DNA of 64,000 nucleotides from Parachlorella kessleri (Eukaryota > Chlorophyta > Trebouxiophyceae > Chlorellales > Chlorellaceae). The stretch is taken from the NCBI GenBank assembly GCA_001598975.1, contig BBXU01000983.1, forward strand, positions 1-64,000, written 5' to 3'. Under the pieces are notes generated by a model. The model made no database searches and had not been told where the DNA came from. It was given only the letters and a program-made list of their open reading frames with translations. Positions 24,178 to 35,507 of this stretch are shown here, one piece after another. A program made the translations under genes and the position numbers. Each line of letters opens with the position of its first letter. Within the stretch, counting starts at the first letter, position 1.

Positions 24178-25233
24178 TTACGTGGGCTCCGCACGCACAG
24201 CAAAGTTGGTGTAATAATTCCATCCAGCCGCCATCCATAGTGCAGAGATGCCTGCATAGTAACCAAATTGCCGCAGTATGCACTCAGAGCAATCTCAAAG
24301 GGCTGCCGCCATGCCAACACAGCATGCCTGCCCCCATGATTATCTCACTTGTGTGCACATTGTAGGCCCCAAGAACCAATCTCTACCCCGCCCTCCCCTC
24401 CCTCCTTAGTGCGCACGCTCCTTCCAAGCCAAGAAAGCGGGTGCTTAGCTATGCTTGTCCCTCAAACTCCTTTGAGATTATGCCTGGTCACAGGATATGT
24501 GCTCAGTAGTCCGCGTTTCGCTTGGCACAGGGTAGCTCACCTGCCACCACCATCGGTTGGAGGGCAAACTGCCATGCCATGGTCTTGAAGACCACCAGCT
24601 CCAGCGAAAAATGCAGCAGCGCCAGCACAAACGACAGCAGCGTGGCCCCATATATGGACGGCACGCAGGGATTACGCGCGCATATAAGGCAGAGCAGGCA
24701 CGTTGTGAGCGTCCACGCCGCAAAAGTTCGTCCTGTTAGGTCCGTTACTGCAGGCAGTGGCCATTGAAGGTTGCTCTAACCACCCTTGAAACCCTGACTT
24801 GAGGGCTGAGGCCAGCCAGGTCGATTATGTCACAGCAAATTGCGGCCTCTGACTAAAGTCCGGTCCACCTTCGTTGTAACTTTTGTGAAGGCTCAGGAAA
24901 GGGAACGGCACAAGGACCCCCCTCTCTAGCGCCAGAGGGTGACCGCAGCACGCCGTCGAGCGCAAGCCTTGCAGCACCTCTTGATGCGGTGCGCCTCGTA
25001 GCAAACCTACCTAGCTCAGGCTTCTTTGTGTATAGGTTTGTTTGAAACCGGTGGGGTGCTGCATAGCCCAGGCCAACTGCAGCAGCACACAGCAACCTGT
25101 GAGAGACTGGTAGCCCTGGCAGTCCAAGCATGCCCCGACAGCACGCCTGCATGGTACTCAAGTGCCCACCTGAGAACAAGCGAAGGAGAGCTACAAATAC
25201 TAGCCAGCGCCGCAGCGCCTGCAAAGAGTCCAT
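24178..25233 (-). CDS. ERG28: ERG28-like sterol biosynthesis scaffold
   Basis: Small ER membrane protein that tethers the sterol C-4 demethylation enzymes. Four exons (25233-25170, 25058-25011, 24747-24541, 24251-24178) give 130 residues with four hydrophobic segments, as in the family. The start reads MDSLQALRRWLVFVALLRLF. The signature TDLTGRTFAAWTLTTCLLCL matches the conserved GRTF-WTL block of plant and animal ERG28, followed by LLSFVLALLHFSLELVVFKT and an aromatic last helix (LWMAAGWNYY). All phases agree. The protein is short and well conserved, so the call is firm. It diverges from the glutathione peroxidase gene across about 350 bases. Confidence 0.9.
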
Positions 25234-25580
25234 TTCACGTGGAGTTTAGCAAGAGTCAGGAGTGCTGCAAGTGATCAGAGCATCTAGACACCCTTCGTCC
25301 TACCGTGACTGACGGCATTATCTCTAGCCCGGCCAGCCGCAAGGGTGCTCTGACCCTGTGCGCAGCGGGCCGTCAGGCAGCTCTCAAATACCCCGGTGGT
25401 GGTTCGCACGAGTTAACGTTGCACAACCTCCCTCCTTCACAGGCCCACCTAGATCAAGCCAGGCTGAGAACCAGGGCGCAACACCTCTTTGAGCGCTCAT
25501 GCTCCCGCCACTGTCTTACAACCTCTTCTGTGCCTCATCCCCATGTCTTAGGCTCGTCGTTTCGCATCATCTGGGGGAGC
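25234..25580. promoter_or_regulatory. Divergent promoter, ERG28 / GPX
   Basis: The 347 bases between the two opposing start codons must hold both promoters and leaders. No TATA box is obvious. The frame upstream of 25581 is open but lacks an earlier in-frame ATG. Confidence 0.45.
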
Positions 25581-26995
25581 ATGCAGCTCACCTGCTTCAA
25601 GGTGAAGGCCTTGCAAGCCCCAGAACGGAGAAGATATACATGTCATGGGCGAGTTAGGGTGGTAGCTTCGGCTGCAAGCCATGAGCACCGCGATGAATCC
25701 TGTTCTAGCAGGCGTGCCCTACTTGTTGGCACGGCGGCTTTGACGCTATTGCCTGGCACCTCCAGAATTGCGCGAGCTAGCTCAGATTCCATTTACAGCC
25801 TGTCGGCCCTACAGTATGGCCAGGAGGTCAGCTTCGAGCAGTTTAGAGGCCAGGTAAGCCTCGAGTTAAGACAATATGCACCACAAGTGACGCAGTAGCC
25901 TCGGTGGTACCCCTGGTGGTTGTATGGCATCTTTGCGGCGAATCTTTGCTTGCACTAAGAACAGAAGTCCTGCCGGTGGTGCTCCCTTTGTTGCTGCGCA
26001 GGTCACGGTGGTACTTAATGTGGCCAGTGAATGACCTCTTCAAAACGTGAACTATCCTGGTCTGAGGGCGTTGTACGACAAGTACAAAGACCAGGGGTTC
26101 ACCCTTGTAGCCTTCCCCTGCAATCAGTTTGGGGGTGAGGTCCCCACCCTGACCTTCAGCAGGGCGCTGGATAACACATACTGCTCAGCTGTGCCTGGTC
26201 ACATTTGGCATCTTTACGGCACTGGTGGGATCACTGCTATGTCGCCCTCTGCTAGCTGAAGCCAGCCCGCGTCATCCCGCTTTCTTCCTTGTTTGTATAC
26301 AGGCCAAGCTCCAGGCACCTCAGAGGAGGAGCGGCAGTGGGCTTTCCGCAAGTTTGGCTTTGAGTTCCCCGTCATGGTAAACCACCGCACGCATGTGTGG
26401 TGCACTGCTTTGATCTTGCCCAGTGAGTCCTAGTGTGGAGGATATTCTTGATAGAAAGCCCTGTGAACAGACAGCACTTAATATAGTTGTTTGCTTGCAT
26501 TTCCAGGACAAAATAGAGGTTAACGGTCCCAACACGCACCCCATCTACAAGGTGCAGTTGATGGAGAGGCAGCACTGACACTGGGCTGTTTTGGAGCTGC
26601 TCTCCAGCCCGCAGCTCACTAACCAGGCCTGCTTGGGGTCACCATCTCCTTCCTTTCAGGCTGTCTGACCCACATGTCCAACATTGCGTGTTGTGTCACT
26701 GAGGCTGCCTGTGCTTTTTGTTCATCGCCCCGTTCAGGTGCTGAAGCAGCAGCAGCCAGTCTCACAGCCGTCCTCCTCGCAGCCGCCTCCAGGGGAGCCC
26801 GGCCGTATCGAGTGGAACTACACCAAGTTCCTGGTGTCGCGCGAGGGAGTCGCGCTGCGGCGGTACAAGCCTGGGTTTGATCCACTCGAGTTTGAGGGAG
26901 ATGTGCTGCTGGCGCTGGCTGGCAAGGCGCCCCTCCCTGTGGAGTGCTTTGCACACCCTGGTAGGAAGGTATGCAAGGTGGAACATTACCTTTAG
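25581..26995 (+). CDS. GPX: Glutathione peroxidase, likely selenoprotein
   Basis: Thiol/seleno-peroxidase that reduces hydroperoxides. Five exons (25581-25853, 26002-26134, 26303-26376, 26507-26551, 26738-26995) give 260 residues if the TGA at 26032-26034 is read as selenocysteine 102. The context is [19 protein letters not shown], where the family has NVAS-x-(C/U)-G-x-T-x-x-NY. The frame continues through [39 protein letters not shown] and [19 protein letters not shown]. The tetrad partners Gln (CNQFGG), Trp and Asn (EWNYTKF) are all present. The N-terminus looks like a bipartite plastid leader: a Ser/Arg-rich part, then [20 protein letters not shown] ending in ARA, a twin-arginine lumen-targeting pattern. 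A SECIS-like hairpin follows at 27239-27283. If TGA were a stop the protein would be an inactive 101-residue leader fragment, which the intact downstream exons argue against. Confidence 0.88.
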
Positions 26996-27238
26996 TAGCC
27001 TTCACTGAGGCCACCGTGGTTGCTATAGTTCAAGGTTCAAACACCTTAGTATGATTACTGGCAGTTGTGGGCCTTTTTGTTCGAAAGGGAAACGAGAGGA
27101 CAAACACTGGTCGCTCGTTGCTCTTCACCATTTGACCTCCACAGCATGCCTTTAAGTTCCTGCTTGGTGGGGGTTGGACAAGGTGTTAGTGCGCGGACAG
27201 GTTCAGCTGCCACATGTGCTGGCAAGGTGGCCTCGACT

Positions 27239-27283
27239 ATGACGGCTGCATGGGAAATCCCTGCTGGGATGCCTGCTGCCTGA
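27239..27283 (+). promoter_or_regulatory. Candidate type II SECIS element
   Basis: A SECIS directs selenocysteine insertion at in-frame UGA in eukaryotes. Here 5' AUGA (27239-27242) and 3' UGA (27281-27283) can form the non-canonical G-A quartet. A helix follows (27244-27246 and 27248-27253 against 27280-27278 and 27276-27272, with a U-U mismatch). Unpaired AAA sits at 27255-27257, twelve bases after the quartet, the expected spacing. The apical loop then forms an extra four-base-pair mini-stem, UCCC (27258-27261) with GGGA (27266-27269), closing a UGCU loop; that is the type II mark. It lies 244 bases after the GPX stop and before the TGTAA signal. Helix I below the quartet is weak by eye. 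Confidence 0.75.
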
Positions 27284-27431
27284 CCTGCTGGGCTGCAAAG
27301 GGAGCTGCCACGCCCTCGGTGGCTACTCTTGCAACCATTCGAGGCCTCTTTGTCCAAGCGTATGTGGTTGCTGTTTTCATGCCCAGTCGTGCTGTTCGTA
27401 CGCCTTCCGTTGGCTTGGGGGCGGCCAGAAC

Positions 27432-27436
27432 TGTAA
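27432..27436 (+). terminator. TGTAA poly(A) signal, GPX
   Basis: Green-algal poly(A) motif placed after the SECIS-like hairpin and about 40 bases before the next start codon. It would keep the hairpin inside the GPX mRNA. Confidence 0.5.
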
Positions 27437-27476
27437 TCCTCACCCCGTCCAAGGGTGCTGGCGCCCCTTTGGGCGC

Positions 27477-30400
27477 ATGGAAGCTTCAGGCGCTACGTCC
27501 GCACAGCAGCGGCCGGCAATACACCTCGAGCTTGCATCTGATCACAAAGGAAGGACGTTTGAGATCTCCAATGGTAGCACCAACGTGAGTAGACGACGGG
27601 ATGATGGGGACAGCTCAGGAGGCATCCTCTGCTCTTTCGTATGGCAAACTGGCTAAGCTTCTGTGCGATGTTGAGGGAGGAGTGTGCAGCGAAGAAAATG
27701 GCGATATGCGCGCACAGCGTGTTCCCAAGGGCCGCCAGCCTTCGGTGCGCCATCTTGCACCATCATGTCAGCTGGGCCCAGGAGCGCTGCAGTGCGAGCC
27801 TCGTCTCCAAGCAGAACGCCCTCTGTAAAAGTTCCATGGGCAGCTTTGACGCAGGCTTGGCCTTCTAGTGGAGCAAGGCGAGGTGGTGCTGTCCACAGCC
27901 AACCTGTTGCACAGCGGACCCTTTGCCTTCAGACTGAACCCCGCGAGCAGCACCATAGCAGGGACGGCAGCGCTACAAAATAAAGTATTGCTTGCCACAG
28001 AGGAAAGGAGGCAAGTGCAGTAGCCAGGTTGCGGCGACTTATAGGCAGCAGGCAGGAACCTCTTGCATCTCTGGTACTCTAGGTGGTTCAGTGCCATTAT
28101 CTAGTGTAAAGGCTGCCATGCGAACACAGCCTGTGATCCGGTCTGGTAGCCTGCCTCTAACCATGCTGCCATCCTGCCGCTCACTGAGGCACACGCAGGC
28201 CGGCAGGGGCGGCATGGCATGATGTGGACGACTCGTTTGCCCTGGCGGCTCCCATAAATGCCTCTGGCAGTGCCACAGCCCATGCAGCAGCGAGGCGGAC
28301 CCCTCAGCCTCCCGAAGGTGCCGCAGCTCCAGCTAGGGATACCCCTGCCGCTGGCGCCGCTACTCTTGGTGCACTGTACCTGGGGTTCAGCCAGCAGGAG
28401 CACATAGATGCCGCACACACGAGGGGCTTGCTGCTGGTGGCCCTGCAGCTGGCACCGCTGCTGTCAGCGAGCAGCAGCAAGTGCCTGTACTGGGCTGACG
28501 TCGTGCTTGGGAATCTGCACCCGGAAGAGAGAGGGCCAGCAACCCCTCGGCGGGCAGCCTTCACAAGCTGGTCAACAGATGCAGATTTGAGGCAGGGTAG
28601 TGCAACAACCTCAGGGGAGCTGGAGCTGGAACCCTCCAGCGATGAGGAGAGTTGGGAGGAAACAGACGAGGAGGAAGGAGAGCAGCAGGGCCAGCTAGCA
28701 GCCACCCCAGAGTGGGGAGCTGGGGCGTGCGGTGACGACAGGCAAGGCGGCCCGCCAGATGACCCTTCTGGCGGCGCAGCCGCCCTGCTCGCACTGGGCG
28801 GGGTTGCTGCCGAGCCCGCGGCGGCAGCAGGCAAGTTGGCAGGCTCAGGCTTGCCGCCAGAGCCTCACTCACGTGCTGCCGAGAGGGTGGAAGCGCTGCC
28901 TGGGCCAAGCATCAGCAGCCCACGGCAGGCGCTGCCGCAGCACCCGGCGGTAGGGCGGTTGAAGAGTTGGGAGGAAGGCGACGCCAGCGCCAGCAGCAGC
29001 AGCACCAGCAGCAGCTGGGGTGGGCGGCCGGAGGCAGGCCCTTCTGTGGCAGGCCTGAAGAAGGCTAGCAAGGGGAGCGAGGAAGGGGAGCTTGGTGAAC
29101 CCAGCAGCCCTGACAGCGATGGAAAGCCAGGTAGGAGGGGTGGAGTTGCGCGGCTTGCATAGGCGCAGAAGCACAGCTGTCAGTGCCTGGTAAGGCATGT
29201 TATGACTTAGCTTACCATCCTGGCTTAGTACAGTCAGTGCATCCCATTGCGCAACTCTACTGACTTCCAGATGGGAGGCGACCCCTAACTCGAGCACCAA
29301 TGTGCCCTTCAAGTCGACTACTAGAATACCATCCAGCCCAAGATGTTAGCTCTTCCCCAGGACACGCTCAACGCCTTTGGCCCTGCAGGGAAGTGTGTGT
29401 TGCTGCCGGCGGTCGCGCAGCCGGCCACCCTGCGGCAGGCGGGCATGAGCCGCCTCACGCTGCGCTTTGCTGACCCGCTCACAGAGAGCGCCTTCCGCGC
29501 CTGGCACTACGCCTGCCTGGCCAAGGTTAGGGCCAGCAAGTGCCTGCGGACGCTGTGGAAACCACACTGTATTGAAGCCCTTGCCCAGCAGGGGGGCCTC
29601 TAAAGTCTTGCGCTGCCAGGCATGCCATGCATGCCCTTCTCCCATAGCACCTGGCTCCACACCCTGGCATTGTTACCTGTGCATATTTGCAAAATGGTAT
29701 GTGTATGGATCGGGAGTGAGGCGCATTTGGAGCAGTGCTTAGCCGCCCCCCATGTGGTCCGTGTAGTTGCCATAGCGGCACATGACAGACAGCCCTGTAC
29801 GATATTGTGCGGTGTGGCCAACGGTGCTAAACCATGTATTTCCCGGTCGCTGCAGCTGGATGCCATGGCCCTGGCTTTCATGATGCTCATCCACCTGGTG
29901 CTGTGTGCCGCCAACCCTGACTGGTAAGCACATGGTCACCAGCAGAAACGCCTGCACAGCAGGCTTTGCAATGACTTTGGCAGTGAACAGCAAAGGGTCA
30001 GGGCAGTAGGCTCATTGTTGGTCCAACGTGGGTGTTCCTGTCAAGGACAGCCCCTGCAGCGTTGTATGTCCACTGCCATGGCAGCTGCATGGCATGGGCC
30101 TGGCCTGCGCTGCAGCGGTGTGTGCGTGGAGCCACCTGTCTGTCACGAGGCCAGTCGTGCCGGTCCTCGTCCGCTGTTGCAGCAGGAGCCGCGTCATGCA
30201 CCCCCACTGGCCGCTGGGCCTGGTCCCCGCGCTCCCTCTGGCTCTCCTCCTCCTTAGCCCGCAAAGGTAGGCAAGGAGCCTCCCCAGCAAGCTTGCTCAT
30301 AAAGTGCCTACCATGCCTGAGCTGAGTGGTCTTTCGGCCATCAGAGCTTGAGCAGTGCAAGCGCTTGTGGACTAGGGTCCCCATCCATCATCCCACGTGC

Positions 30401-31869
30401 GGCTCTGCAACTGCCATGTGCAGGGGTGCACCCTCTCCATGGCCGCTCCTCATGCTCCTGCATGCAGGTATATCCGCTGGAGGGACGCCGTTTTGGTCGC
30501 TCTGAATGCCTACATTAGCACCTGGCAGCTGCTGGCCGCATGGCCGCCGCCCGGCCGGGGGCCCACGGTCCCGCCGGTGGCCGCCAGCCCGGGCTACCAC
30601 CCCGCCTCCCGCCTGCCCTGGCTGGCAATGGAGGCGCTGTACATGGACGGCTTCATGTGGCTGCTGGTGGTGGCCATGGCGTGCCAGGTGTGCTGTCATG
30701 GGTGTCGCATCAGGGAAGACTGGAAATCTCATGCTAGCACGCCTAGCGGTTCGCTGAGTGAGTGAGTGTAGCTATATCCAGCTGGGCTGCAGTTTGGTGC
30801 CTTGGCTAGCTCCTTGCAATCAGATGCGAGCAGCACCCAGCACCTGGATGGAAAGAGCATCGGCAATGGTTGCGGCTGTGCAGACTGCTAGACCCGGAGA
30901 GACACAGTGGCCAGCCCAGGGTCGGTCAGAACCAAGCACGTCCCAGGATCTCGACAACACTTTGCTGCCCTCCTGCCTGCAGATGCGCTTCAGCGTGCAC
31001 GCCCCCGTGCAGCTGCTCAACTTTGTGGCTGCCGGCCTGCTCTTCCACTCAGCCTGCCTAGCCAAGCTGGGCCTGGCTGGTCAGGACCTCTCGGCAGCAG
31101 CAGGAGCCCCTCTCGGTGTCACTTGGGCTGCTGGCAGGGAAGCAGGCCAGGGCCATCAAGTGTTCTCCTGCATGGTCGTCCTTGCAGCCAAGGTGAGGCA
31201 TGCAACGGGGCCAGGATGCGCTGTGAGAGAAGGTGCATGTGGCAGGGAAGGGTTATGGGTCGGGGGTTTGCAGAGCTATGTGGACGTGCCAGCCCAAGCT
31301 GCCTCCCACGCATTGCTGCGGTGCTCACCATGGTCTGTGGCGGTTCCTGCTGGTTTCCTGCCTTATGGCTATTGGAGGTGGCACGCTGAAGCGGTCTGTG
31401 GTTGCGATGTCCTATGACTGACAATGAAGAATTGATAGGCACAATGCCCTACAGCAGCATATCTTGGTGTGGATGCGGCCGCCTGGCAAAAGCACCTAGG
31501 ACTGGGACACAAAACTTTACACTGACTAGTGACCCTGTGGCTGACAGGGGAGTAGTGCACTTGCTAGAGTAGCTGGCACGTGGGTTGCTGGGTTGCTGCG
31601 ATGTCTCCTGGCAAGCAGTCAGATCCCCAGCAGTGACAGGCTGGCATGTTCCCTTCTTGTGACGCACGGGTGGCCAAACATCAGCTAGACAAACACGAGC
31701 TACCCTTCGTCTCCACAGCTACGGACATAGCCACTTCTTCTTGCAGGTCTTCCTGCTGGCTGTTGCTGTTCCCCTGCTGGCGCTGCGAAGGGTGGAGCTG
31801 GGGGCGCGCACAATCTTCCTGTCGCACCAGGCCCGCCTGGCTCAACAGACCGCAGTCCAGGAGTTGTAA
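27477..31869 (+). CDS. Multipass membrane protein with acidic/Ser-rich region, unknown family
   Basis: A model of ten exons gives 729 residues: 27477-27584, 27782-27824, 27869-28010, 28199-29130, 29389-29525, 29856-29923, 30060-30266, 30468-30687, 30983-31192, 31747-31869. The N-terminal soluble part (AIHLELASDHKGRTFEISNG) leads to a long exon with LGALYLGFSQQEHIDAAHTR and then a disordered acidic stretch (EPSSDEESWEETDEEEGEQQ). After FADPLTESAFRAWHYACLAK come about six hydrophobic segments, among them LAFMMLIHLVLCA, LVPALPLALLLL, FMWLLVVAMACQ, LLNFVAAGLLFHSACLA and VFLLAVAVPLLALRRVEL. The second exon and the 44-base intron after it are the weakest part. The exon ending at 28010 uses a GC donor (AG|GCAAGT). 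I do not recognise the family; the plan (soluble N-part, then a helix bundle) suits a receptor or regulator, but that is a guess. Confidence 0.6.
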
Positions 31870-32484
31870 GCAGCTTGTGCAGCGGGCTACGGGCCGCAGC
31901 AAGGCAGGTGCCGGGCCACACAAGCAAGGCTGTGCGGATGTTTGCAATCGTGGGATGTGTTTATTGAAGAGTCTGGTGCATCTGTTGGATCACTCTGCAA
32001 TGGCGCCCTTTTAAAGATGGGTCCTGCAGTGGTTTGGGGCACAGTGGGCACCACCACCTGGGTGTGCTGTTATCTTGTTGGCCCTCTGATGGTCAGTTAA
32101 ATAACTTGGGTGCTGCCAAGGATATTGTGCTTTTGTGCATGTTGTGTTGCTTTGCAGGCTTGAGAGGTCCCGGTGCGTTGAGTTTTGCATGCCAGTCTTT
32201 GGTGCTGTTATTCTGTCGAATGCTCTTATTGAATTCTTTGGTGGCTTTTCTACCAAGCCGAGGGTTGCGATTCTTAGTGTACGTTGTTTGTTTTACATAT
32301 ATGAAAGTCAAATTACACCAGGGTGTTGTTTTGCATTTAGCCCCATCAAGTGTCGCCGCTCGCACTGCCTTGAGTTTTAGCGCCTATGGTGTTTGTTCTC
32401 AGTGCAAGCAACGTCAGGTACCAAGACGAGTTGTACAGCCAATTGAGGTGCGGTGCGCTACATAAATTGCCTATCCCAGGAACG
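31870..32484. other. Convergent 3' flanks, membrane protein / arrestin A
   Basis: No gene seen. Minus-strand TGTAA motifs at 32317-32313 and 32297-32293, roughly 170-190 bases after the arrestin stop, are good poly(A) candidates for it. Confidence 0.45.
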
Positions 32485-35400
32485 TTATATCAGTGTGTCC
32501 GCCTGCTTCTCTTGCTGCTGGCTGCCGCTGCTGTGGCCCTTGAAGGTCATGGCCTTTTGCCAGAAGGGGCTCTGTGGGCTGAGGGCGTCCGGTGGCAGGG
32601 GTGGCGCACTGGGCACTTCGATCGCCACAGGGTCGTAGATCTGCAAGCAAGTGGGAGCGTTTGCTGTGAGAGAAAGTGAACTTGTTGGGGTGTGCATGTT
32701 ACCCCTTCAAGCTTGTTGGCAGTGCCCAGCTGTTGAGACTCTAAGCTTTACACACCAGCAAACATTGATATGTGGGCAAGTCCCTCGCTGAAACATAGGC
32801 CCTTGCATGCCCACGCCTGCTCCACCCTCCCATACCCAATGGTGCAGCAGTGGCCCCGAATGAGGGTGGCCTCAGCCCCCAACCCCTCCCTAGCCCCTTG
32901 GTGGGGACCAGCTCTTCTTCCCTCACCCTTAGCAGCACGCAGGCAGGGAGGCCAACCCTCGGTGCAGTTGCATACCTTGCATGCAGTGTTCCACAGCGAC
33001 TCCCTGCCGCAGTCCCTCCCAGTAATTCCTATCACCATTAAGCAATACCTCCAGCCTCAACCATCAACACACCTTGCTGAGTCCCAACTCCGGGGGTGGC
33101 TTAGCGAGAGTATTCACCACCTCCCTTCATTAGCCATTCCCCAGCTGCAGCAGCCTTGCCCCCCAACCGTCTCTTACCCTAACACACACCACGCTCTCCC
33201 ACGAGTGAACATACATCCTCTAAATCCCTACACTTCACCACCGCCCTCCCCCATCACCCACCCACCCACCCACCTTGCTGGGCTGCCACTCTGGCGGAGG
33301 CTGCGCGAAGAACACGGCGTCCTGCGGCTGCGGCGGGTGAATTATCACCGGGGTCATCATCTTCAGGTCTGACACACACCGGCCCCCCTTCAGCACCACC
33401 TCCACAAAGTAGTCGCACTGAATCAGCTGGCCGTGGGTGGTGGGAGGCAAGCTGGGAGGCAGGGCGAGGGGGATGAGCCTGCACGAAGGGGGTAACAAAT
33501 GAGAGGTTCGTGTGCTACGACTCAAACTTCACTGCATGGCACATACAAGCAAGCTACAGCAGAGGAGTTGCACTGAGCCAGCTTATCACCGGCCATGGCT
33601 GCAGCGCAGGTGGGCCGCGAGCATTTTGACACTCTACCAGTAGCCCCAGCTGTCAGTCTGGCTTTCAGCTGTCCAGAAGAAAGGAGTTGCAACGCGCTGT
33701 GAGCTGATGGCCATACCTTGCAAGGCCACCCCTAAGAGTTGTGTAGCTAGGCACCCCTGGGTACGTGTGTTTGCACACAGTGTCCTTCTCGGTGCGTTTC
33801 CAAGCGAAGTCAGCCTGGAGGACCACCCTCCGCACCAGTCGCACCTGCAAGGCAAGCAGCGCCGGCAGCCAAGGCTTCAGCCACAGATACAACCAGCCCC
33901 TGCAATTTCTTAGCAGTGTTGGCAAGCTATCCGCTTGCCGCAGTGAGCAAACACCCCAACTGCTCGCGGGCTAGAAGGCTGCACCAGCAGAACCTCCAAG
34001 GGATTATGCAACACATGCACCTCCACAGCCTTGAAGCCATCTGAAGACTGGTTGTCTGCCTGCAGCCGGATCTGGGCCTGCTGCCCCGCCACATAGTGAT
34101 CTCGGTCCACATCTATCAGCGCCGAGGCATGGCCCCGCCGGAAGCAACAGCAGAAGTACACCTCCGCTTCCTACAGGAGCAAAAGAAGGTAGGCTGCTGA
34201 TGTTGAGCTGCTGCAAGGCTGCACAGAGAAGCCAAAGTTGAAAAGCACCTCAGTCGCCAAAGTATAATGGAGATTGATGTAAGTTGCTGGGGCAGTCTGC
34301 ATTTCTTGTGAACGAGCAACATAGTTAGTTCGCACGGACTGGAAGCAAAAACTAGCAGGCTTCAACCCTGTGATGCAGGCAGGTCGCCGGGCTCTTACCG
34401 CCTGCTGCATCACAGAGGATGGCACAGTCTGCAGCCGCTGATACACCAGCAGCTGCTGGGAGGCCTTGATTGACGGGCTGAACATGCCCGGGGTGTGGCA
34501 GCAGGCCTTCACCTTGTAGATTACATCAGCCCTGCAGCCAACTAGGGCAGGGAATTCCACCACGGTTCCGGCATTTTCATGGCGTACCTACCTGGTTAGG
34601 CCAGCTGCATCTTGACCCAAAAAATAGAACTACTAGGCAAAGGAGCGTTTTGCAAGGCCACTTAAGGGAATGGAAGGCAGCAAGGCTGCCTGCCCCAAAA
34701 GCCTCAGAGTGTAGCCGGGCTTACCTGCAGTCGCCCCGCGAATAAGAAAACGACCCTGGCAGGTTGTGTGGGAGAGCAAACACAAATCCAAACTGATACT
34801 GCCCAGCTGCAAGGCTGCCAGAAGGTCCCAGAGGCACCTGCAGCAGTGCTTGTGATTGGTTGGCTTCTCAGCTGGCAGCAGGGGGAAAGAAGCTGTTGCA
34901 CTATCCAGCAAGCTTGCAGTCGATCAAACAGTGTGCTAGAAAGGGGTGACACGACGGCTAGCTGCTTTTTTCTCCGTATGAGCCCGTCTGACAGAGGCAG
35001 GTCCAGGCTGGATGCGAGCTTATTGCGCTTTTCAAGAACAAGTGCACACATAGCACTTGAGTTTGGCTAATACCTTGACTTTAAAGAACTCCTTCCTGCC
35101 ACTACGTGGCTCCTGCCGGCTCTCTGTGCGCGACCCCCCGTTTCCATCGCTCACTGTGTGGGATACTGACTCGTTGTAGTGGGTCCTCTCCAGCCCAGTC
35201 ACCTGGTAGGGCGGTTGCAAATCTTAGGGTAGGATAACGGGGTTCAGCAGCGGTTGGCAGCCCGATGCTGCAGACAACCCAGCGCTATCTAGTCGCTGCA
35301 CGCTCACAACTTTTCTGGGCAGGCCCGCACCTTTAGCTCTATCCCCGTGGTTGTTACGTTCTGTGCGCAGCTTAAGCACACCACCCCCCGTACTACATCA

Positions 35401-35507
35401 CCGGCATAATACCCAGTTGGCGAATCGCACTGGATCCAAATGGCAGAGGTGGAGCTTGAGTTGCCCATGAGCGTCAGTGGATCGTCAACTGTGATGAGGT
35501 GTTGCAT
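32485..35507 (-). CDS. Arrestin-domain protein, tandem copy A
   Basis: Two-lobed arrestin-fold adaptor, probably in membrane-protein trafficking. Eight exons from the ATG at 35468 give 383 residues: 35468-35331, 35202-35074, 34837-34725, 34531-34399, 34170-34021, 33844-33717, 33478-33274, 32640-32485. Family blocks are DSPTGYYAGDVVRGVVCL, IELKVTGLERTHYNES, LAAGQYQFGFVFALPHNLPG, DVIYKVKACCHTPG, VDRDHYVAGQQAQIRLQAD, RGGLAR followed by LPPSLPPTTHGQLIQCDYFV, and LKGGRCVSDLKMMTPVII. The N-terminus MGNSSS suits N-myristoylation; an in-frame upstream ATG at 35507 (conserved in copy B) would add 13 residues and abolish it. A Cys cluster (YFCCCFRRGHAS) could be palmitoylated. No PPxY motif is seen, unlike animal and yeast alpha-arrestins. 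Confidence 0.87.
33244..33273. repeat. CCCA/CACC microsatellite, arrestin A last intron
   Basis: A CACCCACCCACC run directly after the donor of exon 7 (minus strand). A related but longer tract occupies the same place in copy B. Confidence 0.6.

Larger units (their letters stand above)
26996..27476 (+). other. 3' UTR of the GPX gene
   Basis: About 480 bases between the GPX stop and the next gene's ATG. It contains the SECIS-like hairpin and, after it, a TGTAA at 27432-27436. No gene is supported. Confidence 0.5.

Noticed and set aside
26032..26034. GPX as a pseudogene because of the TGA
   Set aside because: The stop lies exactly on the Sec/Cys codon, every other exon and catalytic residue is intact, and a SECIS-like fold follows.
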